A stretch of 64,000 bases of DNA, from contig NZ_CP133089.1 of assembly GCF_030908405.1 (NCBI RefSeq), positions 1,674,001 to 1,738,000 on the forward strand. The letters run 5' to 3'. This stretch comes from Aminobacterium sp. MB27-C1. GTDB taxonomy: Bacteria > Synergistota > Synergistia > Synergistales > Aminobacteriaceae. Below the pieces are notes generated by a model, which saw nothing but the letters and a program-made list of their open reading frames with translations, ran no database searches and was not told the origin of the DNA. The position numbers and the translations under genes were made by a program. Shown piece by piece: positions 16,133-24,697 of the stretch; within the stretch, counting starts at the first letter, position 1; each line of letters begins with the position of its first letter.

Positions 16133-17359
16133 CTATTTTTTCTCTTCTAAAATCTGTTTCAATGAGAGAACGAAGCCATCCACTTCTTCCTCTCCCAACG
16201 TAAGCGGCGCATAACAATGTATAAAATTAAACAGGGGTGAATACCCTGTAAAATATCCCTTATTCAGAAGCGCCTCAAAAACTTGTTCCGCCATATAATC
16301 GGCTTCCAAGTCAATTACATTCATCATGCCTCGGCCGCGAATTTCCTTCACACCAACAACGCATGTCTTCAGTTTTTGAAGCTTTTGACGCAGATATTCC
16401 CCAATTCTACTGCCACGCTCAACAAGTTTACCCCGCTTCATGACCTCTATAACTTTTCTCGCTACTGCACATCCAAGTGGGTCATCAATGTGAGATTGAA
16501 CATAACGCAATTTGAGATCCGTCATCTTTTTACCAAGTTGCGAACGAATCAAGACTCCACTTATGGGATAGCCATTACCAAGTCCCTTCCCCATCGCAAT
16601 GATTTCTGGAGAGTGACTCTCTCCTTGCAAACAATCGTAGTATTGAAAACCAAACCAGCGACCAGTGCGACCGAATCCAGTAGTGACCTCGTTTGAAACA
16701 ACAACGCCTCCAGTAGAGCGAATTCGTTTTGTCAAATAAGAGATTAGCTTTTCTGGAGGGCAAAGCACACGTCCGCCAGCATTACCTGCCTCAAATACAA
16801 AACAAGCACAAGACATAAAATCTACATTCTTGAATTTGCCGCAACTTTCGCAATCCTGCTTTTTATCACACTCTATACATTCTGTTACATTAAGATCTAC
16901 CCACGTTTTAGGATCACGCGGCATCCGCAATTCTGAAGAGGTTCCAAGATACGACAACGTTGTGCATAATTTTTTTCTTCGCTGCGTCAATTTTTCAGCC
17001 ATCCATACAGCCATGGAGACAGCTTCACTACCGGAAGAAAGATAGGTACCATCGTAATCACATGGAAGACCAGCGGCATCTGTAACTTCCTGCGTTAGAC
17101 AAGCAGAATGTTCCGTTGTAAAAAACTGATGTAAATGCATAGACTTCACAGACTGACTCGACATTGTCGCCAATATCTCTGGATGAGCATGTCCCAAAAC
17201 AGCAGCCCAACAACCCGATTCCATATCGACTAAAGTTCCGTATTCTGCTGTCTGGATACGGTTTCCCTGGGCACTCAACACAGTTAAGCTAACATGAGGA
17301 CTTTCGAATAAGCGCAAACGTTTATCACTACTGGAACAACTTTCTTTAACTTCTTCCAT
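16133..17359 (-). CDS. Class III PLP-dependent aminotransferase with a cysteine cluster
   Basis: This 408-residue aminotransferase has Lys258 in GKGLGNGYPISG as the PLP lysine and GFGRTGRWFG before it. The residue that normally contacts the PLP ring nitrogen, Asp of DEVQTG, is Asn223 here (SNEVTTG). Residues 161-173 form CIECDKKQDCESC, two CxxC pairs five residues apart, able to bind a metal. I remember a clostridial aminotransferase subfamily with similar features, but could not search. The start is ATG 17359 with AGGAGG nine bases upstream; the longer frame to 17488 has no support. The amino donor is unknown. Confidence 0.85.
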   Translation of the reverse strand: MEEVKESCSSSDKRLRLFESPHVSLTVLSAQGNRIQTAEYGTLVDMESGCWAAVLGHAHPEILATMSSQSVKSMHLHQFFTTEHSACLTQEVTDAAGLPCDYDGTYLSSGSEAVSMAVWMAEKLTQRRKKLCTTLSYLGTSSELRMPRDPKTWVDLNVTECIECDKKQDCESCGKFKNVDFMSCACFVFEAGNAGGRVLCPPEKLISYLTKRIRSTGGVVVSNEVTTGFGRTGRWFGFQYYDCLQGESHSPEIIAMGKGLGNGYPISGVLIRSQLGKKMTDLKLRYVQSHIDDPLGCAVARKVIEVMKRGKLVERGSRIGEYLRQKLQKLKTCVVGVKEIRGRGMMNVIDLEADYMAEQVFEALLNKGYFTGYSPLFNFIHCYAPLTLGEEEVDGFVLSLKQILEEKK

Positions 17360-17514
17360 TCTCACATTCCTCCTATATCTTCCTCGTTTATGAAACAACG
17401 AAAATATACTATGGTTATAGAAAATTCTGGAATTTACTGCATCTATATGCGAGAAGAGTGAGTGTGATAATATTTCAGAAACGAACATAATTCCTCGTTA
17501 AGAGGTGAAATATT

Positions 17515-20064
17515 ATGAAACGTTTGTTGAGCAAATTAAACGCATTCGAAACGATAATAAAAAATTTACTACCCGTTATTGGACTTTCTCTTTTTATCAC
17601 TGCCTTGTGGGTTCTTCACAAAGAACTCAAAGATTACCATATTCACGATATTCTATTTCAGCTAACACAAATTCCCTTTAAATATATTATTTTCGCTTTT
17701 TTATTCATGATATGCGACTACTTCGTTCTTACATTATATGATTTCCTTGCCCTTAAAAGTATAGGTCATCCGTTAAATTATGGCAGCGCTTGTTTAGCTT
17801 CGTTTATTTCTTTCGCATTCAGCCATAATATCGGATTCAGCTTAGTCTCTGGTGGGTCTATACGTTATAGGATATACACATCGTTAGGGCTTTCTCCTAT
17901 TGAAATAGCACGCATAATCGGGTTCACTAGTGGCACCTTCTGGTTAGGTTATAGCATTATTGGTGGAGCTGCTTTTTTACTTGATCCTCTTGTTTTACCG
18001 GGGCAATTCCACATTCCTTTCGGTTCTCTTCATTTTTTGGGAGTGCTTATTCTCATTCCAGGTATTCTTTATCTCGGATTTTCCCTTTTGCATCGTACTC
18101 CCTTTGATATTCGCATAGTTTTGCCTCAAGCCATCATTGCCATTTCTGACTGGCTTCTTGCCTCTTCAGTATTATTTATACTGATACGAAATACTTCGGG
18201 CATATCATTCTTTTACTTTCTCGGAATATTTCTCCTCGCACAATTATCGGGAGTGATCAGCCAAGTACCAGGAGGACTTGGAGTTTTTGAAACAGTCATA
18301 ATTTTACTTATGCCACCAACTATTGATAAACATACTCTTATGGGAAATCTTCTCGTTTATAGAGGTATTTATTACATCGTTCCCTTTTTCACGGCAATCG
18401 TATGCCTTGGTTTACGAGAAACCGTATCAAATGGAAAACGTTTAGTCACCAAAGGGAAAAAACTAACGTCAACACTTCTTATATTAATTCCCTACCTTTT
18501 TTCGTTAGGAACATTTATTGCCGGTGCCATTCTTCTTGTATCGGGATCTCTTCCCATCCCCATGGGATATTTGCATTTTATGGATAAATACATTCCTCTT
18601 GCCCTTATTGAAGCATCTCACTTTTTGAGCGCTATCACTGGTATGGCTCTTATTTTTCTCTCTCAAGGATTGTTGAGAAAGATAGATACAGCATGGTTCC
18701 TTACATGTGTATTGCTTGCATCGGGAATTGTCTTCTCTCTGTTTAGAGGTGCTCGGTACATTGAGGTGGGAATACTCGTTACCATGATTATTTCTCTTAT
18801 TCCTGCAAAAAAACACTTTACCCGAAAAGGGATGTTACTCGGAAATGTCATGAGCACCCAATGGTTGATAAGTGTGCTTCTTGTCTTAATTGCAACAACT
18901 TGGGTCGGCTTTTTTTCTTATCGCCATGTAAACTATTCTTCCCAACTATGGTGGCAATTTACCCTTGAAAGTAATGCTCCGAGATTCCTTCGAGCTCAGG
19001 TAGGAATACTCATTTTTCTCTGCATCGCCGCCATGAAACAGCTGTTCAAACACGCAAACATAAAAGGACCTAAAGAAGAAACCAATTGGCCCGCTGTAGA
19101 AAAGATTGTGTCACTATCCACCAAAAGCGAGTCTTATCTTGCCATGTTAGGCGATAAAAAGTTTTACTTCAGCGCTTCTGAAAACTCTATGATAATGTAC
19201 GGCATTCACGGAAAAAGTTGGATTTCCATGGGAGACCCTATTGGCACTGAAGAAGAATTTTCAGACTTACTTTGGGGGTTTCGAGAGCTTGCCGATAAAT
19301 ACGAAGGAAACACTGTGTTTTATCAGGTATCACCGTCTCAAATTGCAAACTATGTAGATATGGGCTTAACGCTTGTTAAGCTTGGGGAAGTTGGAAGAGT
19401 CTCTCTTGGTGAATTCGATCTAGAAGGAAGCTCAAAGAAAAAATTCAGATGGGTTCTGAGAAAGGCAGAAAAGGAAGGCCTGCGTTTTAGAGTTCTCATG
19501 CCATCAGAAAGCGCACTTGTAATGAATCGTATCGAAGAAATTTCAACCCTTTGGCTGGCTGATAAAAACACAAGAGAGAAAGGCTTTTCATTGGGATTTT
19601 TTGATAGGGATTACATGAGCAAATTCCCAATTGGTATAGTTGAGATTGATTCTTCAATAGTAGCCTTTTGCAATCTCTGGACCAGTTATGGGAGGGAAGA
19701 ACTTTCTCCAGACCTTATGCGTTATACATCGGATGTTCCAATGGAAGTTATGGATTACCTCTTTTTAAAGACTATGATATGGGGAAAAGAACAGGGATTT
19801 GCATATTTCAACCTTGGGATGGCCCCACTTTCCGGATTAGAAGGGCACAAAATGGCACCTTTATGGCATAAATTCGGTAATTTTCTCTACCGCCATGGAG
19901 AATACTTTTATAATTTTCAGGGTTTAAGAATGTATAAAGATAAATTTACACCTCAGTGGGAAGCACGATATCTTGCTTTTCCTGGGAAATTATCTTTACC
20001 TAAAGTATTAGCAGATATATCATCCCTCATTGCCGGAGGAATAACTGGCATTTTTAGGAAATAG
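17515..20064 (+). CDS. mprF: Phosphatidylglycerol lysyltransferase/flippase, MprF type
   Basis: This 849-residue protein has the MprF layout. About 14 membrane segments up to roughly residue 510 include the flippase part with FSHNIGFSLVSGGSIRYR and SGVISQVPGGLGVFE. A soluble DUF2156/GNAT-like synthase domain follows (YLAMLGDKKFYFS, then PIGTEEEF and FNLGMAPLSGLE). MprF moves an amino acid, usually lysine or alanine, from aminoacyl-tRNA to phosphatidylglycerol and flips the product outward, lowering surface charge. GAGGTG precedes ATG 17515. It diverges from the class III aminotransferase and converges with the aminotransferase at 20096. Confidence 0.93.
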   Translation: MKRLLSKLNAFETIIKNLLPVIGLSLFITALWVLHKELKDYHIHDILFQLTQIPFKYIIFAFLFMICDYFVLTLYDFLALKSIGHPLNYGSACLASFISFAFSHNIGFSLVSGGSIRYRIYTSLGLSPIEIARIIGFTSGTFWLGYSIIGGAAFLLDPLVLPGQFHIPFGSLHFLGVLILIPGILYLGFSLLHRTPFDIRIVLPQAIIAISDWLLASSVLFILIRNTSGISFFYFLGIFLLAQLSGVISQVPGGLGVFETVIILLMPPTIDKHTLMGNLLVYRGIYYIVPFFTAIVCLGLRETVSNGKRLVTKGKKLTSTLLILIPYLFSLGTFIAGAILLVSGSLPIPMGYLHFMDKYIPLALIEASHFLSAITGMALIFLSQGLLRKIDTAWFLTCVLLASGIVFSLFRGARYIEVGILVTMIISLIPAKKHFTRKGMLLGNVMSTQWLISVLLVLIATTWVGFFSYRHVNYSSQLWWQFTLESNAPRFLRAQVGILIFLCIAAMKQLFKHANIKGPKEETNWPAVEKIVSLSTKSESYLAMLGDKKFYFSASENSMIMYGIHGKSWISMGDPIGTEEEFSDLLWGFRELADKYEGNTVFYQVSPSQIANYVDMGLTLVKLGEVGRVSLGEFDLEGSSKKKFRWVLRKAEKEGLRFRVLMPSESALVMNRIEEISTLWLADKNTREKGFSLGFFDRDYMSKFPIGIVEIDSSIVAFCNLWTSYGREELSPDLMRYTSDVPMEVMDYLFLKTMIWGKEQGFAYFNLGMAPLSGLEGHKMAPLWHKFGNFLYRHGEYFYNFQGLRMYKDKFTPQWEARYLAFPGKLSLPKVLADISSLIAGGITGIFRK

Positions 20065-20077
20065 ACTCCTCCGGCAA
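20030..20077. terminator. Inverted repeat at the end of mprF
   Basis: TTGCCGGAGGA (20030-20040) pairs perfectly with TCCTCCGGCAA (20067-20077); the stop codon of mprF is in the loop. Neither side has a proper T-run, so termination is uncertain. Confidence 0.4.
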
Positions 20078-20095
20078 GAATTCGATAATTCCATG

Positions 20096-21307
20096 CTATT
20101 CTTTCAACTTTGAAGAGATCAAGTCGCCCAAATTCTTAGCCCCTATTTTAATTTTCTCTGGAGCAACTGCGCCAAAACTCAGTCTCATGCAATTATTTCC
20201 CTTACCGCCACCTTCGACGAAAAAGCCTTCTCCCGCCACATAAGCCACTTTTACATTGGGATTTGATGTCGCTTCCACTAGAAGATCTGTTGTATTGATT
20301 CCTCCCGGCAGCTCCGCCCATGTAAAGAGACCGCCATCAGGGAAGGTTCTCTTGGTTCCTTTCGGGAAAAATGCATCGATACACTCAATCATTGTGTCTC
20401 TTCTCTCTCTATACAGGTCACAAATCATTTTATGGTGAGCTGGATAATAGCCTCGTTTAAAAAACTCCGCACAAATAACCTGAGGCAACATAGAGGTATG
20501 AGAGTTTGTAGCCGTCTTGGCATCGAATAATTTTGTTGTCACTTCGTCGCTGGCAAACACATATCCAAGTCTGCTGCCTGGTGAAAATATTTTCGAAAAA
20601 CTATTTGCAAGAACAGTATGCCCCGTCTCGTCGAATGCCTTAATAGGCTTCAAATCAACGCCACTATAACGTATATCTCGATAAGGATCGTCTTCGAGAA
20701 TAATAACGTCATATTTGCTTCCCAACTCCGCCACTCTCTTTCGTCTCTCAAGGGAAAGGGTTCTTCCTGAAGGATTCTGAAAAGTCGGAATCACGTAAAC
20801 CATCTTGGGTTTGTATTTCATAATTTTGGCTTCGAGATCTTCAGGGATCATTCCATCATTATCCATATCTACGCCAATACATTTAGCCTGGAACATCTCA
20901 AATATTTCCACACAATGCACAAAGGTGGGGGATTCTACCAATATCACGTCTCCCGGATCGATAAAAAGCTGACAGAGAAGGTTCATACCTTCTAAACCAC
21001 CACTTGTGATTAATATATTGTCAGCCTTCGCTTTTACCCCTTTAGGAGCCAACAGCTCACTCACAACAACTTCCCTAAGGTCGAGCAATCCCATAACATT
21101 GCCGTATTGGAGAGCTTCTACCCCTCTTTTATCAGTTCGCATAACTTCGTTGGTAATTTCTCGAACGATATCAATTGGAAGAGCCTCTTTTGCTGGAGCG
21201 CCACCTCCGAAGGAGATAAGATCTGGATCGTTCATTGCACCGAAGAGGTTTCGAATAATCTTGGCGGACTTTTCCATAGTCTTCATTCGTTCGGCAAATC
21301 GTGACAT
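20096..21307 (-). CDS. PLP-dependent aminotransferase, class I/II (2-aminoadipate type)
   Basis: This 403-residue fold-type I aminotransferase resembles the LysN/aminoadipate and MocR-catalytic group. It has the N-terminal LISFGGGAPAKEALP, YGNVMGLLDLREVV, the VIPTFQNPSGRTLS segment with the Asn-Pro motif, EDDPYRDIRY, and the PLP lysine in NSFSKIFSPGSRLGY. The start is ATG 21307 with a GGGGGT site; codons further upstream do not resemble the family. It is the last gene of a four-gene minus-strand unit (nitrilase-like, unknown, PhzF-like, aminotransferase). It probably transaminates an amino acid handled by that pathway. Confidence 0.9.
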   Translation of the reverse strand: MSRFAERMKTMEKSAKIIRNLFGAMNDPDLISFGGGAPAKEALPIDIVREITNEVMRTDKRGVEALQYGNVMGLLDLREVVVSELLAPKGVKAKADNILITSGGLEGMNLLCQLFIDPGDVILVESPTFVHCVEIFEMFQAKCIGVDMDNDGMIPEDLEAKIMKYKPKMVYVIPTFQNPSGRTLSLERRKRVAELGSKYDVIILEDDPYRDIRYSGVDLKPIKAFDETGHTVLANSFSKIFSPGSRLGYVFASDEVTTKLFDAKTATNSHTSMLPQVICAEFFKRGYYPAHHKMICDLYRERRDTMIECIDAFFPKGTKRTFPDGGLFTWAELPGGINTTDLLVEATSNPNVKVAYVAGEGFFVEGGGKGNNCMRLSFGAVAPEKIKIGAKNLGDLISSKLKE

Positions 21308-21344
21308 GGTTATAGCACACCCCCTATTTGTTATACAGATTTCC

Positions 21345-22247
21345 TCACAATAAAATTTCTGATTGGAACACAATAACTGCATTCCCCGAAATTTTAACTT
21401 CGTCAGGTTCTCCATTATTTATATCTACTTGAACGTCTATAACTCCAGGTCGATGAATTGCTTCTCCTTGCATTGCTCTAAAAAAGAATCGTGAGCTTGT
21501 GCAGTCAACTTTTTTGTAATGAACCAGATAAGCCCCTAAAGGCCCGTTGGCATTACCAGTAACAGGATCTTCGGAAATACCTATTGCAGGTGCAAACATC
21601 CTTCCGTGAACTAAAATATCGCTCTCATGATCTATCGTAAAGACATAAAATCCATTGCATTGAATTTTTCCGCTAATTTCTGCCAAAAAGGAAAGATCAG
21701 GCTGAAGACAGTCTAGTGTTTCTTTATCTTTTATGCCAATCATAACTTTTGAGTGGCCAGTAGAAACAATTTGGACTGGATAATTTTCAAGCAAATCTCC
21801 ATAGCTTATATTCAAAGCAGATAGTATTTTGTCCAAAATTTCGCCAGTTAAAGTATCCCCAAACTCAATTTGGCCTTGAGTCATTACTATTCGGTAGTCA
21901 TCTTTTTCTTTAATAATATCAACAGGCAAAATTCCCGCACCGGTTTTTTGGTAAATCCTCACTGTTCCCATAGAGTTTTCAACAGCACGTGCGTAATGCG
22001 CTGCAATTGTTGCGTGGCCACAGATTGGAACTTCTTTTGTTGGTGTAAAAAAACGGACTTCTACGTCATACACATCTTCCAAAGATGGAAAAATAAAAGC
22101 TGTCTCCGAATTATTAAGTTCTCTGGCAATTTTCTGCATTTCCATTTCTGTGAGTCTGTCAGCGTTTGTAATCACTCCTGCCGGATTTCCAGAGAATTTC
22201 TCTTTCGTAAAGGAATCAATTTGATAACAACGGTATTCTCTTGTCAT
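21345..22247 (-). CDS. PhzF family isomerase-like protein
   Basis: This 300-residue protein has the PhzF/diaminopimelate-epimerase-like double fold. The N-terminal IDSFTKEKFSGNPAGV, the catalytic-type Glu in NNSETAFIF, VRFFTPTKEVPICGHATI, and in the second half SEDPVTGNANGPLGAYL are typical. PhzF itself isomerises a dihydroxyanthranilate in phenazine synthesis, but most homologues are not phenazine enzymes and no phenazine genes are here. It starts 31 bases after the unknown gene and ends 37 bases before the aminotransferase. A proton-shift or isomerisation step on an amino-acid-derived compound fits the context, as inference. Confidence 0.9.
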   Translation of the reverse strand: MTREYRCYQIDSFTKEKFSGNPAGVITNADRLTEMEMQKIARELNNSETAFIFPSLEDVYDVEVRFFTPTKEVPICGHATIAAHYARAVENSMGTVRIYQKTGAGILPVDIIKEKDDYRIVMTQGQIEFGDTLTGEILDKILSALNISYGDLLENYPVQIVSTGHSKVMIGIKDKETLDCLQPDLSFLAEISGKIQCNGFYVFTIDHESDILVHGRMFAPAIGISEDPVTGNANGPLGAYLVHYKKVDCTSSRFFFRAMQGEAIHRPGVIDVQVDINNGEPDEVKISGNAVIVFQSEILL

Positions 22248-22278
22248 ATGTTTTGTCCCCTATTCATTATAAAAGTGA

Positions 22279-22728
22279 TTACTCTTTGCAGAAAACATTA
22301 TCGGCTTTTAGAATTACAGACCATGAGGATATTCTTTTCTCGCCATCAAAGCAAATTCCAATAGCTTTATAGGTTTTTTCATTAAGAAGTGTAAGGACTT
22401 CGAAGCCTGAATATTTTTCGTCTTCTGATACAAAATCAGAAATTATTGCATCATCAATAAAAGAGAATTTGCCACATAACTTGCCGAGACCGGGGTTAAA
22501 AGACGTCCATTTCAAAATACAGTTATCATCGGTTGGTTCCACTTCATAATCGTTATAGAACTTAATGGGGGTATCGAGTAAAACTTCCATAAAACCAGAT
22601 ATTGACCAACGTTCTTTGTCGCGTTTTACTTTGCTCTGGCCATTAACTTTATACTCTTTCCCATGTTCATCAAAATAGATGCCAGATGCAATCCAATTCA
22701 TTGTTTCCAAGAGCATTAAATGGCGCAT
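22279..22728 (-). CDS. Conserved-looking protein of unknown function
   Basis: I do not recognise this 149-residue soluble protein. It has no signal peptide or membrane segment and is predicted mostly beta: short strands alternate, as in WIASGIYFDEHGKEY, CILKWTSFNPGLGKL, GKFSFIDDAII and YKAIGICFDGEKR, which suggests a small barrel. GGGGGG precedes ATG 22728. It lies 19 bases after the nitrilase-fold gene and 31 before the PhzF-like gene, so it belongs to that operon and may act on the same compound. Confidence 0.75.
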   Translation of the reverse strand: MRHLMLLETMNWIASGIYFDEHGKEYKVNGQSKVKRDKERWSISGFMEVLLDTPIKFYNDYEVEPTDDNCILKWTSFNPGLGKLCGKFSFIDDAIISDFVSEDEKYSGFEVLTLLNEKTYKAIGICFDGEKRISSWSVILKADNVFCKE

Positions 22729-22747
22729 CTTCCCCCCTCCTCACCTG

Positions 22748-23539
22748 TTAGTTCACTCTATATATCATCGGTTGGCGATCACAAAACATGTTAGTTGAGT
22801 TATTAATATCGCTAATCATGGCAAGATCTATATCAGTTGTAAGTGTATTCTCTACCAATCCAGTACGCCCGAGAATCTCACCCCGAGGACCTGTTAGTGA
22901 TGAATTCCCTCCATATTTCACTTTAGCCGCAGTGCCACATGAATTCGTAAAAACGAAGAAAGACTGATTTTCAATAGCCCTTGCCTCTACAAGCACATTT
23001 ATATGCGTAATATCAGTCATTGGCCATTGAGCAACGGCAAATAATACATCTGCTCCTTGGAGTGCCAAAGTTCTTGTCAGCTCTGGGAAATACACATCAT
23101 ATCCAATAACAACTCCGCACGTCACATCATCAAGTTTAAAAATAGTTGAGTGATTTCCTTGAGAAAAATAGTCATTTTCGCCTATGGAAGAAAACAGATG
23201 AGCTTTATCATATTCAGCAATGCATATACCCGCTCTATTAAAGACAAGCGATGTATTGAAAATTTGATTTTCACGTCTGTTGCCAACTGAACCAGCAACA
23301 ATGTTGATATTTAACTCTCTAGCTAATGAGCCTAATTCACGCTTAGTACGTTCACCTTCATTATCGCAGAGAACGTCTAGATTTTCCTTAGGGAAAAAAC
23401 CGATGTTCCACATCTCAGGCAAAACTATTACATCTGGCTTTTCATTTTCAACTGTTTTTCTTATCAACTTTTGCACACGAGAAAAGTTATGATCAACATC
23501 AGCCAGCTTCGTCTTCATTTGAATACTACTAATACGCAC
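22748..23539 (-). CDS. Nitrilase-fold protein lacking the catalytic cysteine
   Basis: This 263-residue protein has the carbon-nitrogen hydrolase fold. Glu42 (VLPEMW) and Lys112 (YDKAHLF) of the Glu-Lys-Cys triad are present. The third residue, which should be Cys in an ICYD motif, is Gly146 (VIGYDVYFPEL, codon GGA at 23104-23102). The nearest Cys is 141, five residues earlier. Length and the other conserved blocks (PEL then RAIENQSFF) are normal, so the fold is intact but hydrolysis by the normal mechanism is not expected. The start is GTG 23539 with AAAGGAGG six bases upstream. It is the first gene of the 20096-23539 operon. Confidence 0.88.
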   Translation of the reverse strand: MRISSIQMKTKLADVDHNFSRVQKLIRKTVENEKPDVIVLPEMWNIGFFPKENLDVLCDNEGERTKRELGSLARELNINIVAGSVGNRRENQIFNTSLVFNRAGICIAEYDKAHLFSSIGENDYFSQGNHSTIFKLDDVTCGVVIGYDVYFPELTRTLALQGADVLFAVAQWPMTDITHINVLVEARAIENQSFFVFTNSCGTAAKVKYGGNSSLTGPRGEILGRTGLVENTLTTDIDLAMISDINNSTNMFCDRQPMIYRVN

Positions 23540-23554
23540 GATAAACCTCCTTTA

Positions 23555-23585
23555 CAAAAAAAGAAAAGCGGCGTCAGAAAACGCC
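23555..23585 (-). terminator. Terminator-like hairpin just before the nitrilase-fold gene
   Basis: On the minus strand GGCGT pairs with ACGCC (23585-23570), followed by a T-rich tract to 23555. It ends about 16 bases before the GTG start, inside what should be the leader. The 23586-23760 stretch holds no gene I can see. The arrangement looks like an attenuator. Confidence 0.55.
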
Positions 23586-23761
23586 TTAAAAAACATGACA
23601 AATAAGAAGTAATTGATTCTGGGGAAAACAAATCTATGGCCATATTCACAAGATTACTGGGTTGGTCGTGATCTAGTTTTCGAGGATTATTTACAACAAT
23701 GCACTTTATTGTATATACAATTATAACATAAGGATACTATTTTTGCAAATTAAGAAAATTA

Positions 23762-23808
23762 AAGGGCGGGCCTCCCCTAATAACAAGTAAGAGAGACGAC
23801 CCGCTCTT
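23762..23808 (-). terminator. Terminator after the MscS-type channel gene
   Basis: AGAGCGGGTC pairs with GGCCCGCCCT (one mismatch, one G-U) and TTTAATTTT follows on the minus strand. Confidence 0.7.
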
Positions 23809-23833
23809 ATAAATTACATATTTATAGAAAAAG

Positions 23834-24628
23834 TTACTGTTGCTTCAAATGCACGTCCATCTGAGGATACGGTATCGATATGCCTTCTTCATCAAAACGC
23901 TTTTTCACTGTTTCAACTACATCAAAATATACTGTCCAATAATCTTGTGCCTTCACCCAAACTCGAACGGCAAAAACAATGGCACTATCCCCGTGCTCAG
24001 ACATTCTGACAAAGGGCTCTGGGTCATTTAATACTAATGGGTGGCTTCCTACCACTGCCTTTAAAACTTCTTTAACCATACTGGTATCCGATTCATACCC
24101 AACACCAAACTTGAAATCTACACGGCGAGTATCCTTAATGGAATAATTTACAATACTGGAATTTGAAAGACTCCCGTTAGGAATAAATATTACTTTATTA
24201 TCAACGGAAACAAGTTCTGTATAGAGAATTTGTATAGCCTGAACAGTTCCACTAAATCCGCTTGCTTCTATATAGTCCCCTACCTTAAAGGGCCTCAAAG
24301 CTAGGAGTAAAACTCCACCTGCAAAATTAGATAGAGACCCCTTGAAGGCCAATCCAACGGCAAAACCTGCTGCCGCTATGACTGCCACAAAAGATGTTGT
24401 ATCTATTCCCAGAATACTAATTACCGATATAACCAAAAGAACTTTTAATAAAGCGTTGATGAGAGAAACAACAAATGGCTTCAACGTTTTGTCAAAGGAT
24501 GACTTTTCAACAAACTTTTCTGCACCTTCGGTAATCCATTGAATAACTTTTAATCCTACTAATACTGTCAAAAGAGCTAATATGATATTTTTAATAATTG
24601 GCATAACCAAATAAATGATATTATTCAT
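23834..24628 (-). CDS. Small-conductance mechanosensitive channel, MscS family
   Basis: This 264-residue inner-membrane protein matches MscS in length and layout. Three membrane segments end in the pore helix, a glycine- and alanine-rich stretch (AAAGFAVGLAFKGSLSNF) that lines the pore. The soluble beta domain then shows PFKVGDYIEASGFSGTV and FIPNGSLSNSSIVNYS. The start is ATG 24628, with GGGAGAA upstream, not the upstream GTG-like start at 24673. It follows the glycyl radical activase gene by 69 bases and may be on its transcript. It releases solutes under osmotic shock; a specific link to the enzyme is inference. Confidence 0.92.
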   Translation of the reverse strand: MNNIIYLVMPIIKNIILALLTVLVGLKVIQWITEGAEKFVEKSSFDKTLKPFVVSLINALLKVLLVISVISILGIDTTSFVAVIAAAGFAVGLAFKGSLSNFAGGVLLLALRPFKVGDYIEASGFSGTVQAIQILYTELVSVDNKVIFIPNGSLSNSSIVNYSIKDTRRVDFKFGVGYESDTSMVKEVLKAVVGSHPLVLNDPEPFVRMSEHGDSAIVFAVRVWVKAQDYWTVYFDVVETVKKRFDEEGISIPYPQMDVHLKQQ

Positions 24629-24697
24629 GAGACATTCTCCCTTCTCCTTGGCTATGGCACCACAGCATACCATGAAAAATACTATATTCTTAGCCGC

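Noticed and set aside
18505-18816. Minus-strand open frame of 103 codons inside mprF
   Set aside because: It lies wholly inside the strongly supported mprF reading frame, has no ribosome site and shows no family pattern.
20030-20077. Treating the mprF 3' inverted repeat as a strong terminator
   Set aside because: The stem is good, but no T-run follows on either strand.
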